64,000 bases of DNA, taken from contig PDUO01000070.1 of the NCBI GenBank assembly GCA_003008705.1, positions 127,206 to 191,205 on the forward strand, given 5' to 3'. This DNA is from Pezicula radicicola (taxonomy: Eukaryota; Ascomycota; Leotiomycetes; Helotiales; Dermateaceae). How positions within the stretch are numbered: position 1 is the first letter of the stretch; every line of letters begins with the position of its first letter. The notes under the pieces were generated by a model, which made no database searches, was not told the DNA's origin, and saw only the letters and a list, made by a program, of their open reading frames with translations. The position numbers and the translations under genes were made by a program. Below are positions 1 through 10,773 of the stretch, one piece after another.

Positions 1-552
1 CGGGAGGAACTGGAGATCAACTTCTATATGGCGATGGATGGACCTAGTAATGACTGTATGCATCTTGTAACTACTGTTTTCGATCAGTTGGGCGTTGTCA
101 AGAGATAATGGATTCTGGATCTTGTCTCGAAGGGGTCTGAAGTATGGACGCACACCATAAGCTACGGAGACTTCCTAGTCGTTGAGAACGTTGAAGTAAG
201 CATGACACATCGTTGAAACGGTGTTGGTAAAACCATAATGTAGGCTGTTCTCAAGCTTGCCGGCGAGAAGGGTGCTGTACATGCGTTTTATTGGGCAACA
301 CAGCTGAACACAGCTCCGGATGCATCCTTTGGAAAGCCTGACTCTGCAACTACGTTCACTGCGAACAAAGCTCGAGCCGTTGCATTTTACAGATGGGTGG
401 GGTTTCGTCGTATCGGAACTTCACATTAGTTCTGTTACACCATGGATTCATATGATCGGTCTCGCCGTCTTCCAGCCACAGAGGGCTTTGATCCTGTCGA
501 GAATCTTGTTCCAAGCCCTTCAGCTATAGATACCAGCGGATCTTTGTTCTAG
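1..552 (+). pseudogene. GNAT N-acetyltransferase relic, cut by window edge
   Basis: Frame 1 reads through 183 codons from the first base with only four internal stops: TAA at 106, TGA at 214, TAG at 241 and TAG at 427. Between them the protein keeps GNAT features: a motif-A region around 205-265 whose RxxGVGK acetyl-CoA loop is broken by the TGA next to it, and a C-terminal block near 375-425 reading AVAFYRWVGFRRIGTS, typical of the GNAT beta6/beta7 end. Three of the stops can come from CAA, CAG or TGG by one C-to-T or G-to-A change, and TGA from CGA. No indels are needed within the window. The 5' part lies outside. I infer an inactivated acetyltransferase; the substrate is unknown. Confidence 0.6.
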
Positions 553-1178
553 TAGACTTCTAGGGACATCACCCTGCTCGAATTGACAATGGTCTAGCCA
601 TGGGAATAGGTAGCAGATGATGGGAGAAGTCTAAGGATTTTCATTACCTAGAACTGAAGATATTCGATTACATGTCTTTTCCCCACCTCGGTCCAAAGGG
701 ATCCGGGGATAAATTCCATGAATCAGGGCTAGGAACTGATGGTCTCCCATGGTTCGTGTTCATTGTTCGGAAAAGGGGTGAGATTCTGCTGCACCTCATG
801 GGATCAATTGAGCTAATATGCCCACAATGCACGGCTCCCAGTTGGCAGGAAAAGTGCTTCGTGCGAAAATAAATTAAACGCCAACTACCCAATACATAGA
901 ATGATATAAATTGCAAAGTGTGTCATAGCATCTCCCACATTATCTGAGGACCCCCCTGGACGAAAGGAGAGAGGCATTAAGAATATTTATCCCAAAGCAA
1001 GAATAAGTAAGCTCTAGGCCGAGCAAAAGGAATCGAAAGGTATCATTGCGGCATCGCGTCGTCAAACAGAATCGCTGCATGGCGTGGTTTACAAGTAGTA
1101 CTAACCAATGAACGGCCTTAGAAGGCCAATCTCACCAGCGGGTTTTTGTCGACTACTCAAAAGATAACTCTAGGATCC
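553..1178. other. intergenic, no supported gene
   Basis: Short open frames exist on both strands (for example 672-872), but none shows a recognisable domain, signal peptide or splice structure. This is the 3' side of both neighbours. Confidence 0.5.
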
Positions 1179-1853
1179 TCAATCCTGCGGCGAAAGGAAT
1201 GGCTTCTCCCGGACCTCCGGACAATGTACATCGATACTTGTATCTGGAGTGCGAAGTATGAACAACCACTTGATCTGTCCATTCCACAATTTCCACCTTG
1301 TGCTCCAACTCAGGCGTTTGAAATGAATTGTGCAGTGCTGGACGAAGCCAATGGGAACCCGATTTGTCGTGGAGACTCGAAACTTTCGAGAAGAGCCATT
1401 ACCGACCGTGGTTGCGCATTCCACAAACACATGAATCGCATTGGCTGTTCGTGATGGTATTCGAGAATAGATCACCCCTCGCTGGTCTATATTTCTTAGC
1501 AACTTTCACTCGAGGGTAGTAATCGACTCACCTTTTAATGTCTCCCTTGGGCGTGTTTGTAACGAACTGCTGTTGCGGTCATACACAAGAACGTTACGGT
1601 ACTTGCTTCGTTCGCCGAAGCAAGAGAAGGCTGTATCTCCCGGAGAATCAAGTTCTGCTCGGATCCAGCTCGGCTGCAACTCAAACGAACAGACAGATGA
1701 CGGGAATGAAGTCGCCCGTAAAAGTCGCGTTAGTTGTTCGTGCTGTTTCTCTTTTTCGGCCAGACAATCGTGGTAAGCATGGCGCAAGTTTTTTGCAGTA
1801 ACGATCAAATCGTCGTGATTTAGTTGCTCTAAGTCCTCATCCGCTGTGCCCAT
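1179..1853 (-). CDS. hypothetical coiled-coil protein, two exons
   Basis: I do not recognise this family. Exon 1 (1853-1532) starts MGTADEDLEQLNHDDLIV and holds a charged heptad-like stretch up to about residue 48, consistent with a short coiled coil. The frame stops just after 1532 unless an intron is removed: GTGAGT at 1531 and an AG ending at 1487 give a 45-base intron with a CTAA branch signal, and exon 2 (1486-1179) continues in frame to TGA. The spliced protein is 209 residues, without signal peptide or membrane segment. The C-terminal half is basic and Trp-containing, with no known motif. The intron call rests on frame and consensus only; an uninterrupted 115-residue product is the alternative. 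Confidence 0.45.
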
Positions 1854-2758
1854 GATGAAAAATAATAAGACCCTTTCTGGTAGTCAAAAACGTAAAGAGG
1901 CTGAAGAGTGATTGATGGAGTCAGGGAGGGAAGGGAACATAATATGAAGTGTACCACTAAAGGTGCTAGAAGCTACTGCATAATCGTGGATGCTTTCGAC
2001 AATTGTGAAGTGACGGACTGACTTTTCTTTCAAAGCTAAAGCATTTTTATTCGTGGAGAGCACCCAAAATTAGCCGCCTCGCAACGTCATTCCTAAGCTA
2101 AGGCTATTACATACCTCACTATTCAAGTTTTAATTGCAGCCAATACACGCCCGAAAGGTTCACCATAGCCACCACGAAATCGTCTGTGGAGCACACATCC
2201 TCCGGCAAGATCCATCAGCGGGCCCACCAATTTCAAACTTCTCTTTTTTAGCGTCTCTGTTCAATATCAGGATATCTACTGCTTCAGAGATCCCATCTTT
2301 TTCACTTAGTGTAGTCAAATATATCAAGCTTATGGCTTTCTCTAATGATTTTGGCATTTAGGGAGAGCAAGAATTTGTCCCTTCCTGGGGTATTTGCTAT
2401 TCATCGACTGCGTCTGTCGTAAACTTTTTAAGATCGCCGCCATTTCTGTAAAGGATGGCGTCTTGAAGCCTTGTTGCGTGCAGCTAGCCTCCAAATGCGA
2501 GAGCCTTTCTGTCTCCATGCAGCACATCACCGCCATTCAACGCTTTCACAAGTTAGAGAGCTGAAAAGTTCCCCCTTGAATTGCCAGCGTTCCTAGTGCC
2601 GCATTTAATAGAGACGCAGCTGGTCCCCTTCCTGTTTGCGTACAACCTCTCTTCTTCCCTATGTATTAGAGGATTTAAGTTTGTGAATCTCTTCCCCACT
2701 TGAAATTCGTCTCAACTTCCTATTACTTGAACTTTTCTTCCTATTAATTTTCACGCTA
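1854..2758. other. intergenic, no supported gene
   Basis: Probably the divergent promoter region between the coiled-coil gene and the patatin-like gene. Two overlapping minus-strand frames (2342-2536 and 2160-2357) have no recognisable homology and I do not call them genes. A pyrimidine-rich stretch lies at 2640-2755, just before the patatin start. Confidence 0.5.
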
Positions 2759-4618
2759 ATGATCATGGATCCTTTAACGTCAATAACTCGTCCGATTGAG
2801 CCAATTCAACTGAATCCCGAGCTTGTAGATGCTATCGAAACCCAACCACGAGATCAACAGCCAGCATTCCAACAAGACGAAGATCCTTGGAAGAAATCGA
2901 ATATACTTACGTTGGGTATGGTGACAGAATAATTTGTATAGAGGTTCCACAGCTAACACGTCGCAGATGGTGGTGGGGTCAGAGGATACGCCAGCCTTTG
3001 CATTGTCCAAATTCTGATGGATGCTGTCAGAAAGTATGAAACAGAGCACGAAGATCCGCACGAATCCAGTTTCGCTCCCAATGCTCCACAATTTTCTTTG
3101 TTCAACAGCTCGGCCATGCATTCAGAGTTAGAAGGCTCGGAAGATCATGGTACCCCTCCTAGAGCTCGGACAGAGAATAGCGAGGAGACAAATCGCTCGA
3201 GGTTTCGACGACAAAGGAGTAGATCACAGCAATCCAATGGCGCTTCCCACCAAACTACACAGTTGGAACCGGCGACCCAAGAAACCAAAAGGTTCTTGCC
3301 GTGTCACTACTTTGACTACATTGGTGGAACTAGCACTGGAGGGTAAGTACTCGCTCAATTCAGGACGTTATATGATTGGATCTGACGAGCTCCTGACACA
3401 GACTCAATGCAATTATGCTAGGACGGTTACGTATGCCGGTAGAAGACTGTCTAGAACGATACCCTGAGATGGCCCAGAACGTCTTCTCTGGCAAAAAGCG
3501 ACACTGGATTACAAGAGGTATGAGGGGAACAAGTTCAAAATACGACAGTAATCAACTGAAGGTCGAGATTGATAGGATTGTTGAGGCAAGGATGCCTCCA
3601 AGGGATGGTCCGGGGGCTCTGCCGTTGCAAGGCGGATATGAGTTCAAGAAATATCATTCACCTCCTGACTTGTGTAAGACGTGGGTTAACTCTACTCCTA
3701 GATAAATCTGTGGATATCATGCTAACTGTGATTAGCGTTGTTGTTACAAACGAAGACAATGGTTATGCAGATACTCCATACTTGTTCCGAACCTATGATC
3801 ATTTCGGTCAACCAGAAGAGGTCAAGAATCCTGGTCCCGCCCATAAACATGAAATTTGGAAGATTGCTCGGGCAACATCAGCTGCTCCCACGTACTTCAG
3901 CCCAATTAGAATTGGCGATTATGAATACTCTGATGGCGGAATCGGTAACAACAATCCTGTCTTGTTGATGCTTGAAGAAGTGACCGCCAAGGCCCAAACG
4001 AAATTATACAATGAAGCAGTGGCTGTTGTTGTCAGCATCGGGACAGGATTGAAATCCTCGAAGACACTGAGAGTTAAACACAGGTTGGGGGTTTCTTCCT
4101 TGCGACCCATTAGGGCCATTACAAAAGTCTTGAATGCATCAACTGATAGCGAAAAGGCGCATGCCTTTATCGAAAGACTGTTCAAGAACCTCAACCCACC
4201 ATTCAATCACTACTACCGATGGCATGGCGGAGAAGCAGTTGGTGGACTAGCTCTGGACGAATGGAGGCCAGATCAAAAGAGACACCAACTACCCACTGCC
4301 GCATTCATCGAGCGGGAAGTCAGAATTTATATGTCACAGGATAGTATTCGAACAAAAGTAGACCAATGTGCCCGAGAACTAGTCAGACGGCGCCGACAGC
4401 GAGCAGCCTATCGACCTCAAGATGGACTTTTTGAACGCCGAACCCACTGTACAATTCTCCGATGCCCTTACTGTGATCACTCGCCAGAAAACAGACGTAT
4501 TCTAAAGGATCATATACTGCAGGGGCATCCTGAAAACATCTCCAACGACATTAACATAGATACCCTCGTCCAGCAAATCAATGAAAGGTCTCCACGATAT
4601 CCAGGGGGCCCTTTTTGA
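2759..4618 (+). CDS. patatin-like phospholipase with C-terminal C2H2 finger
   Basis: Four exons: 2759-2915, 2967-3342, 3402-3680 and 3736-4618, giving 564 residues. All patatin landmarks are present: the oxyanion-hole loop DGGGVRG (53-59), the nucleophile elbow GTSTG with Ser175, and the DGG motif with Asp337 of the Ser-Asp dyad. The join at 2915/2967 recreates the DGGGVRG loop and the join at 3342/3402 completes GTSTGG, so these introns are well supported. By family, such proteins hydrolyse acyl esters of phospholipids or neutral lipids. No signal peptide is seen, so it is probably cytosolic or membrane-peripheral. Unusually, a CPYC...H...H zinc-finger pattern (C514, C517, H530, H535) sits 50 residues from the end. 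An in-frame ATG at 2765 is an equally good start. Confidence 0.88.
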
Positions 4619-4859
4619 TTCTGTCATGATTGAATGTTTTCAGCATTGGGTGGCGTTTTTAGGATTATCATTCCCCGATATTATTGAACTCTCATTCTCT
4701 ATAACTTGATGTATAGATGAAAAGATAGAGAAGTATTCATGTTATTGTTATGGTATGGTATCTTTAGTCACTGGACGTCGAAAATACTAATTTGGTTTAG
4801 AGTAAATTTTAAATAGACTGCTCTATGTATATTTAACGTGTATCTAGGTAATAACTGCA

Positions 4860-5560
4860 GGGAAGAGGATAAACATATTACAAACACATAACAGCTTGTA
4901 GTCTAAGGCTTAGTAGGTAGGACTACACAGAGAACTATAAGTAGAGATTATAGGATAATAGGATATATAATATAATCTATAAGATCAATAAGAGATTAAG
5001 TTAAATCTAAAAGTATAAAAGTTTATATAAGTAAATAATATTCTTTATATACTTTAATAGATTATACTGGGAATATAGTACGGAACTATCAAGGTTCCGT
5101 AAGCGAACCAAGTAACCGAGGACTACTTATATTGTAGCATTCGTTTCTATTCCGTATTATTAACCTATCAATCAATTATTACAATATAAATTAATTCTAC
5201 CTATATTCTTACAAGTATACTCACCCTAGTGATTCTAACAGATTATATTTATTAGTTTTTATAATATTGTAATTTAATTTAATTATTAAAATTTAACTTT
5301 TAATAAATAAATTAAGTTCTTTCTTTATATAAAAGAAATCTAAATCTAAATCTATGACTCTATAAGAAACTTATCTTTAGGTTTTATTATTTTATTAGAG
5401 TTACATAAGCTTAGTAAGTTTAAAATAAGTTTAAACTAAAGATAACCTAGAGTAAGAATATAAGAGTATATTATCATCTCCTCTACCTCTTATTTCTAGC
5501 TCTCTAGAGAATAATCTAGTAATCGAATATTATAATACTCTATCTAAAAGTTCCTTATAG
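4860..5560. repeat. AT-rich island, probably RIP-degraded repeat
   Basis: About 700 bases made almost entirely of TA/AT/TTA/TAA words, with stops in all frames and one small GC-richer core at 5075-5125. Such sharp AT islands between normal genes are typical of old transposons worn down by RIP in ascomycetes. No intact element, TIR or coding remnant can be named. Confidence 0.55.
5079..5101. repeat. perfect short inverted repeat in AT island
   Basis: TACGGAAC (5079-5086), a 7-base loop, then GTTCCGTA (5094-5101). It lies in the only GC-richer patch of the AT island and may be a surviving piece of a transposon end. Confidence 0.4.
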
Positions 5561-7180
5561 GAAGAGCCCGCTGCAATTCAGTGCTACAAAATCCATTCCG
5601 GCCGTTTAACTCGAGACTCTCAACCCAATACGATGATATCTTTACTGAGTAGATAAGAAATTCCTGCCCGTGTCGAGGAAGTTAGCATAGGTTGGCGGAA
5701 CCAGTTACAACGGTCCCAGACAATATCGAAACTTATAATTCCAGAGCATTTCTCGCGGGTGTTCTTCAGGTCAAATGAAGTCACTACTACTGAAAAGGAG
5801 AAACAACAATCCCTCGAGTTCAACTTGGGGGGTATATTTCGGCGCGACGGGCGTCTCTTGGGGCCCTTGAACGGAGTACCGATAGATAAAATAGATAAAC
5901 TATCTAACAGTACAAACATACCGTACCTTAATGATAGAGCATATCAAGATAACTTAAAGCCGAGCGACTGTATTTCAAAGTGGGATTTATCGAAGAATGT
6001 GATAAGTGGGGGTTTTGTTGCCACGCGAAGACAATATGGTTCGCAAGTACTTCGTACGAGTACTCGTATTAGGAGTTGCAAATTAAGCGAGATAGATAGG
6101 GGAGAGGCTCCTTTATTAATGAAGTTAGGGAGATTTACAAGTAGATCAATGTAGAGCTAACGGTTACTTATAAGCACAACAACAAATTCTTCTGTATAAT
6201 TCATTTGACTTAAGAAACTCAATTATTTAGAGAAAATCACTCAACTTAAGTACTACTCGTTTTTGACGAACGATTTGTAAAGTTAAGCGAATACTTGAGC
6301 TCTTTGCCACAGAAATGACCCAATAGACAATATCCATTGGGTACAAAATAAAGAAGGAATGAACTATAACTTTGTTGCTCGAGAGCCTAAATTGGCAATA
6401 TGGTTTATATTTCACGAAAACAAGGATATATATTTCGTCAAGAATCTTTGCATCTTCTGCATATTTATAGAAAAAATACGGATCCTATTTGATAGTCAGC
6501 ATTTGCCTTTGACTCAGAGGGTATTAAAAGGGTAAACTAGTAGAACGCTCAATTTCTATGTTTCCTGTTCTTCACTACAACTTCATCCAATCCTGGCGAG
6601 TTTAAGTTTCTGGACTGTCTACATTTTACATACTTTTCCCCCAGCGCGTTGCGAGTTAGGCCAGACTCTAGCTTAGAGAACTATTACAGTTCCTCCATTT
6701 TTCAGAGACTCAAATAACCAGAGAGTAGTTATGTGTACATAACTTCTGTACCAAGTTCCACAATCATCACATATGCTAAGCGAGGCATCTAACACCCCTT
6801 TCGGTAAAATGGAGGCAGTCCCTCCGAGCCCCAAACAAGCTCTCTACAGTGCATCCAGGCAAGACTTGCTTCGTCCTGCAACGGCATATATTTTCCCGTG
6901 CCGTCATGAAAATTCGTGCGATTCTTAAACCTGTGACCAATTACAAAGACATGTTTCCGCCGCTAAGACCAACATGTTCACCCACTTCTGACAGGCATTA
7001 TTCTTTCCCCGCATTCTCAAAATTTTATATGTATTGTATAAAGAAATCGTAATGAGCGTAGTGGCGTTATATGTCTTAGTGCTTTCTATGTCTTTAGATA
7101 TAGAACATAAGAATTTACTTCTTACTGGACGTATGCGGTGTCTGGTATCGGTTCACTTCTAATACTCAATATACGACCAA

Positions 7181-8535
7181 ATGGCATATTCTATACTAGT
7201 AGTAGTGGCCTTTGCTGACCTTGTTCTTGGCTTAAACAATGGAGTCGGCAAGCTTCCAAAGATGGGTTATGACAGTAAGCCAATTTATCTTAGAAACTAT
7301 TTCCTCGAAACTAATTTCCAGCAGCCTTCAATGCCTTTGGTTGTGCGTATAATGCAACCGATGTCCTCGCACAAGCCGAAGCAATGGTACAATTTGGTTT
7401 AGTAGACGCAGGCTATAACTCTATTATTCTAGACGACTGTTACACGCAAAAGAACCGTAGCGCAAATGGAACCCTGATTGCCGATTCCGAAAAGTTTCCC
7501 TATGGTATGATAAACTTCACATCAACCATAAAAGCCATGGGTATATCAGCAAGCGCCTACTCCGACAATGGATACGAGACGTGTGCAGGATATCCCGGAT
7601 CGTACGGATACGAGCTTCAAGACCTCCAAACTTGGACAGAATGGGGTTTTGATTACTTGAAATATGATAATTGTTATATCCCATTTGACAACATTACCAA
7701 TGAGAATATGTACGGACGATACCAAAGAATGGCAGATGCAATCTCTACATTTGCAACCAATACAAATTCAACGCCATTCCAATTTTCCCTTTGTGAATGG
7801 GGTTGGCAACAACCGTGGATCTGGGGTCCAAGACTAGCTCAATCTTGGCGTATCAATGGTGATATTAAACCGTATTGGTCATCAATCGCTAGTATCATCG
7901 ATCAAGCATCTTTCAATTATTGGGCTACGAATTTCTATTCACACAATGATATGGATATAATGGAAGTAGGCAACACCGGCCAAGGAACACCATCTGGAAA
8001 TCTTACATACGATGAAGCGAAGAGCCATTTCACAGCATGGACACTCCTTAAAAGTCCCTTGATCATCGGTACCGATCTCAGTAATGCAACAAATCAAACG
8101 ATAGAGATACTAGGGAACAAGGATCTCATCAAGATTAATCAAGATCCAAATGTAGGCGAATCCATCTCACCATTCCGATGGGGAATCAACGCAGATTACA
8201 CATCCAATTCCAGTTTTCCAGCACAGTATTGGTCCGGCAACAGTTCTTACGGCGTAGTATTCATGATTTTGAATACGGAGGATACTGAGGCTGATATTTT
8301 TTTTAACTTGACGGAAAGCTGGGCTATTAGAGCGGGAAGGCAGTATTCTGTGTATGATATGTGGACGCATACTGAGAACGGTACTGCTGTGAGGAATATG
8401 TCGTTTACGTTACCGCCTCATGGCGTTGCGGCGCTTTTGTTGACGGATGATGGACCTGAACCTGAAGGGTTACAACCGTATTGTGGGTTCTATTATCAGT
8501 GTTCGTTTCCGAATGGGACTTATGCTAGTAATTGA
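7181..8535 (+). CDS. secreted alpha-galactosidase, GH27
   Basis: Two exons, 7181-7274 and 7322-8535, with a 47-base intron, giving 435 residues. An N-terminal hydrophobic stretch (about residues 2-17) is a likely signal peptide. The GH27 core follows: MGYDTAFNAFGC near the start (the join restores this block), IILDDCY, LKYDNC with the predicted nucleophile Asp147, and HNDMDIMEVGN with the predicted acid/base Asp243, then KSPLIIGTDL. The beta-sandwich C-terminal domain is present and there are many N-glycosylation sequons. GH27 enzymes release terminal alpha-galactose from galactomannan and raffinose-type sugars; this one would act outside the cell. The extra C-terminal tail after about residue 410 contains two Cys and is not a known binding module. 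Length is normal for the family. Confidence 0.93.
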
Positions 8536-8766
8536 TGTGGGAGAGGAGGGGCTATATTGCTTAGGAGGATTGTGATGGGAATTGGAAGTATCAACGTTGG
8601 GAAGGAGATCTAGAGCAATTCCAAGAACTGTTCCAATTATTGCATAGTTATCATCTTGAATGGTATTTATAAAACAAAAATGTTCTCAGACCTAAAGTTC
8701 CGCCCAACAGTCCAATTTTGAAGTGTATTGTTTACGGTCACGGGCTTTCGCGAGGCGCGTCACACC

Positions 8767-8807
8767 ACGCGTTTGACTTTTACGTCATATGTAACGTCAT
8801 ATAAATA
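8767..8807 (+). promoter_or_regulatory. MCB-like, paired CRE-like sites and TATA box
   Basis: Upstream of the gene at 8945 stand ACGCGT (8767-8772, the MluI-box core bound by MBF in yeasts), two ACGTCAT boxes 12 bases apart (8782-8788 and 8794-8800, CREB/ATF-like half sites) and TATAAATA (8800-8807). Spacing to the ATG is about 140 bases. Function is inferred from motif identity only. Confidence 0.45.
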
Positions 8808-8944
8808 GTGATCAGCGTCTGAGCGCGTCTCAACGACATAAATCAGAGTTTCTCCCCTGCCCATCTCCAATCCAACAATTCAATCGCTCAATCAACCACA
8901 GTGAAATAAAATCGGAAATACCAAACGACACACCATTCCTTGCT

Positions 8945-9772
8945 ATGAAAATGGTTGGACTCCGTAACAGAGAACTCGCCGACAAGGCCAATACCAATAC
9001 CAACACCAACAACGGTCTACAAAGCTCCTCGTCTGCTGCCCCTAAAAGAAAAGCAAGCCATATATCAAACGACAAAGAGAATTCCCATCAAGATCGTCCA
9101 CAAACCCCTCCAGATCAAACCCCAGCTGCTAAATCAATCAAAACCGAAGACAATGCTTCTATCAAACCAAATCCCAATCCCTCAACTCCAGGCCGAGTAG
9201 GTCCCATAAGACGACCATCACACGAAAAGGAATTCGCATCACCAAACATCAAACCATTCAAGGGCGAACCAGGTCGCAAAGTCCGAAAAACGCCTGCCGA
9301 AAAGAAACAAGAATACAACCAATGGGTACTCGAGAATCCCGATTATTGCTTTCATGAGTTGCACGTTTGTTACAATAAAGGTCCCACTGGCTCACCTACA
9401 TATGATAAAGAAGGGTTCGAACTGGATTACGACAAAGTAGCTGAGTGGATGAAACCGAAGGCATATAATAAGAGGAGCATGGTTGATGGAATGAGTAAGC
9501 ATCTTGAGAGGCGTGAGAGGGAGGATAATGAGATGGCTTTGCTCTTCTTTGGGGAGCCGGCGATTCAGGATGCGAAGCAGCATAGTGATCATTGGAAGGA
9601 CAGGGTCTCTAAGGATTTGGGGGTTCCTTGGCATCGGATTGGTGTTGAGCATTTCAGGGAGTGGCGGAAGAGGGGATTTGGGTTGGCGAAGCAGAGTGAT
9701 TATATTGTTTTTCCTGAGGAGGAGAGGAAGAGGATGTCGAATTTGCATAGTGGTGCTAATCTGCGGAAGTGA
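8945..9772 (+). CDS. hypothetical basic protein with KEN box and SP/TP sites
   Basis: Intronless, 275 residues; family not recognised. The first 110 residues are low-complexity and basic, with KRKASH, a KEN triplet (SNDKENSH, near residue 43) and several Ser/Thr-Pro sites (QTPPDQTP, STPGR, RKTPAEK). Residues 120-275 look folded: Trp/Tyr-rich, with blocks such as YNQWVLENPDYCFHELHVCY and PWHRIGVEHFREWRKRGFG. No signal peptide or membrane segment; a nuclear location is plausible from the basic clusters. The ATG at 8951 (third residue) is an alternative start. KEN boxes and CDK-type sites are common in cell-cycle-regulated proteins, and the promoter holds an MCB-like site, so a cell-cycle link is an inference worth testing. 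Confidence 0.7.
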   Translation: MKMVGLRNRELADKANTNTNTNNGLQSSSSAAPKRKASHISNDKENSHQDRPQTPPDQTPAAKSIKTEDNASIKPNPNPSTPGRVGPIRRPSHEKEFASPNIKPFKGEPGRKVRKTPAEKKQEYNQWVLENPDYCFHELHVCYNKGPTGSPTYDKEGFELDYDKVAEWMKPKAYNKRSMVDGMSKHLERREREDNEMALLFFGEPAIQDAKQHSDHWKDRVSKDLGVPWHRIGVEHFREWRKRGFGLAKQSDYIVFPEEERKRMSNLHSGANLRK

Positions 9773-10773
9773 AATCTTTAACTCGAAAGATATTCAGGTC
9801 AGAAAGGTCCCCAGATCCTCATTAGACATCATCATACTAACGGCCATAAAGTTTCGATGTCGCCATGGGATCTATTGATATGATTCTTCACGATGCACTG
9901 TCACTTCCAGACCACAGCACTAAGATAATCCAGTGAGGAAAGTAGCGCCTTTGCTCTTGTCACTGCTTTGGTTGTAACTATAGGCATTCAGGTTCAGAAA
10001 CCCCCCTTTTTTTGAACGCAGAACGGTGTATGGAGTTTAATTTGATTGGGAAGGTTTTCAGGTGTTTTTTACTTGACCGCTATTAACTTGGATTAGCCGA
10101 ACAGAGTCAAGGTTCGTTAAACAAAAGGGGTAAATATGATTATGCTTTTGGTATTGTTTGACGCCCATGTCAGAGTTGCTCTTTATCTTTGACCGTCAAG
10201 TCGTTCTACCAAGGGTATTTGTTGCAATTGTCTCCTGTTCGTGCAGATTGATTGCCGGTATCTCAAAGTCCCGATCGCGACCTTCTGCTACAGCCACGCG
10301 TCTCTTGTGGATGCCACAGCAAGAGCGATACATATTGCAAAACTGTTGGATTTGAGAATATTTTATTCTCTTCTCTGATTCAATAATGCTCTTGAGATCT
10401 TAAACTTATATTTTCTTCTTGGCTGCCGGTACTTATGAAGAGGGCAATCACAGTAGTGATCGCAAGTACGAAGTAATAATACTCCGTATTGCTAGCAATG
10501 AGACTAAGCGATATAGGCAGGTGGGTTCCGGAATGAAACGCTACTCAGACGTAGCGACGAATACACCACTCAAACATCAGAGCGGCCACGGCAGAAGAGA
10601 CCTGACCCCACTGAGGCTCTTGTTCGAGCCTACCTACAAATTTAGAGCGACGTCGCCCATCATATCCAAGACATCACGATGTCTTGATAAAAGCTTCAGA
10701 TTCCCCTCCCAAAAAGTGTTCCAGATGTTTTGTTTCTGTTTCTAGATATTTGTAATCGTTCTGCGTCTTGGAG
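9773..10773. other. intergenic, no supported gene
   Basis: 3' region of the KEN-box protein and promoter of the sedolisin gene. Short frames at 10158-10355 and 10419-10745 have no recognisable features. Confidence 0.5.

Larger units (their letters stand above)
4619..7180. other. long intergenic region with AT-rich island and unexplained frame
   Basis: 2.5 kb without a convincing gene. It holds the AT-rich island listed separately, then a more balanced stretch at 5560-6160 with a 131-codon open frame (5759-6154, plus strand) that has no recognisable domain and may be a decayed element. 6160-7180 is low-complexity and stop-rich, ending in the promoter of the alpha-galactosidase. Confidence 0.5.

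Noticed and set aside
5759..6154. 131-codon plus-strand frame beside the AT island
   Set aside because: No recognisable domain and its neighbours are degraded repeat; recorded only as part of the intergenic note.
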